A stretch of DNA of 35,989 nucleotides, taken from NCBI GenBank assembly GCA_025358615.1, contig JANYIY010000460.1:1-35989 (forward strand), read 5' to 3'. The position numbers and the translations under genes were made by a program. Under the pieces are notes generated by a model, which saw nothing but the letters and a program-made list of their open reading frames with translations, was not told the origin of the DNA and ran no database searches. This DNA is from Gammaproteobacteria bacterium. Its GTDB lineage: Bacteria; Pseudomonadota; Gammaproteobacteria; Steroidobacterales; Steroidobacteraceae. Below, piece by piece: positions 35,761-35,989 of the stretch (position 1 is its first letter; every line of letters starts with the position of its first letter).

Positions 35761-35785
35761 GAATCCCTTAAACTCCAAGGGATTC
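35761..35785. other. Stem-loop between MDR oxidoreductase and MoxR genes
   Basis: GAATCCCTT-AAACTCC-AAGGGATTC, perfect 9-bp stem, followed by a C8 run and no T-tract. Confidence 0.6.
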
Positions 35786-35835
35786 GCCCCCCCCGCTGCG
35801 GACGGCGCCAATCTGTTACAGAGGATTTTCGGCTC

Positions 35836-35989
35836 ATGATTCAAAAACCTGCGGCCTACCAGGACCCTCGCCCCATGCCGGTCGAGTCCGACGCCGCCAT
35901 GCCCGCCGCGCGCGAGAACGTGCTGGACAATTCCACCTGGATCGCGCCGCTGCAGGCAGAAATGGCGCGGGTCATCGTCGGCCAGAAAC
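35836..35989 (+). CDS. N-terminus of a MoxR-family AAA ATPase (runs off the right edge)
   Basis: MIQKPAAYQDPRPMPVESDAAMPAARENVLDNSTWIAPLQAEMARVIVGQK. The MxRVIVGQK segment is the usual MoxR lead-in to the AAA core. Missing from the ORF track because it is truncated. Confidence 0.75.
   Translation, partial: MIQKPAAYQDPRPMPVESDAAMPAARENVLDNSTWIAPLQAEMARVIVGQK

Overview
The window is a GC-rich bacterial chromosomal segment, probably from a gammaproteobacterium (inferred from gene content only). It is densely packed with single genes and small operons. I found no rRNA, tRNA, CRISPR, IS element or prophage signature.

Main contents, left to right:
- A DUF349 protein running off the left edge, which the ORF track missed.
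- A hypothetical protein, an MFS transporter and a class II aldolase.
- A DUF885 lipoprotein, a class-C-type serine hydrolase, a VOC protein and a Pr6Pr membrane protein.
- An M20 peptidase with an APC permease, an SRPBCC protein divergent from a small ribbon-helix-helix-like protein, and MarC.
- A Tat-exported S9 peptidase, two tandem amidohydrolases and a DUF3280-like protein.
- A TonB-dependent receptor divergent from a four-gene unit: DUF4331, a His-rich lipoprotein, a TPR protein and HupE/UreJ.
- An osmoprotectant-type ABC transporter, an SDR, a second S9 peptidase, an RsuA/RluB-type pseudouridine synthase, a shortened MFS protein, an MDR-type oxidoreductase and the start of a MoxR AAA ATPase.

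Most interesting signals:
1. The TonB receptor / DUF4331 / HGHDH lipoprotein / TPR / EF-hand-bearing HupE locus is a candidate uncharacterised metal-handling system. Two perfect tandem hairpins, the second with a T-tract, lie inside the predicted 5' end of its TPR gene.
2. There is a series of recognisable gene scars: a VOC tail, a GFA head, a GNAT tail, an MFS tail and an internally deleted MFS.
3. A near-perfect palindrome with three GTAC cores lies between SRPBCC and the RHH-like gene.
4. A 27-aa signal-like small ORF overlaps the serine hydrolase start by ATGA.

All homology calls come from reading the translations. No database search was run.
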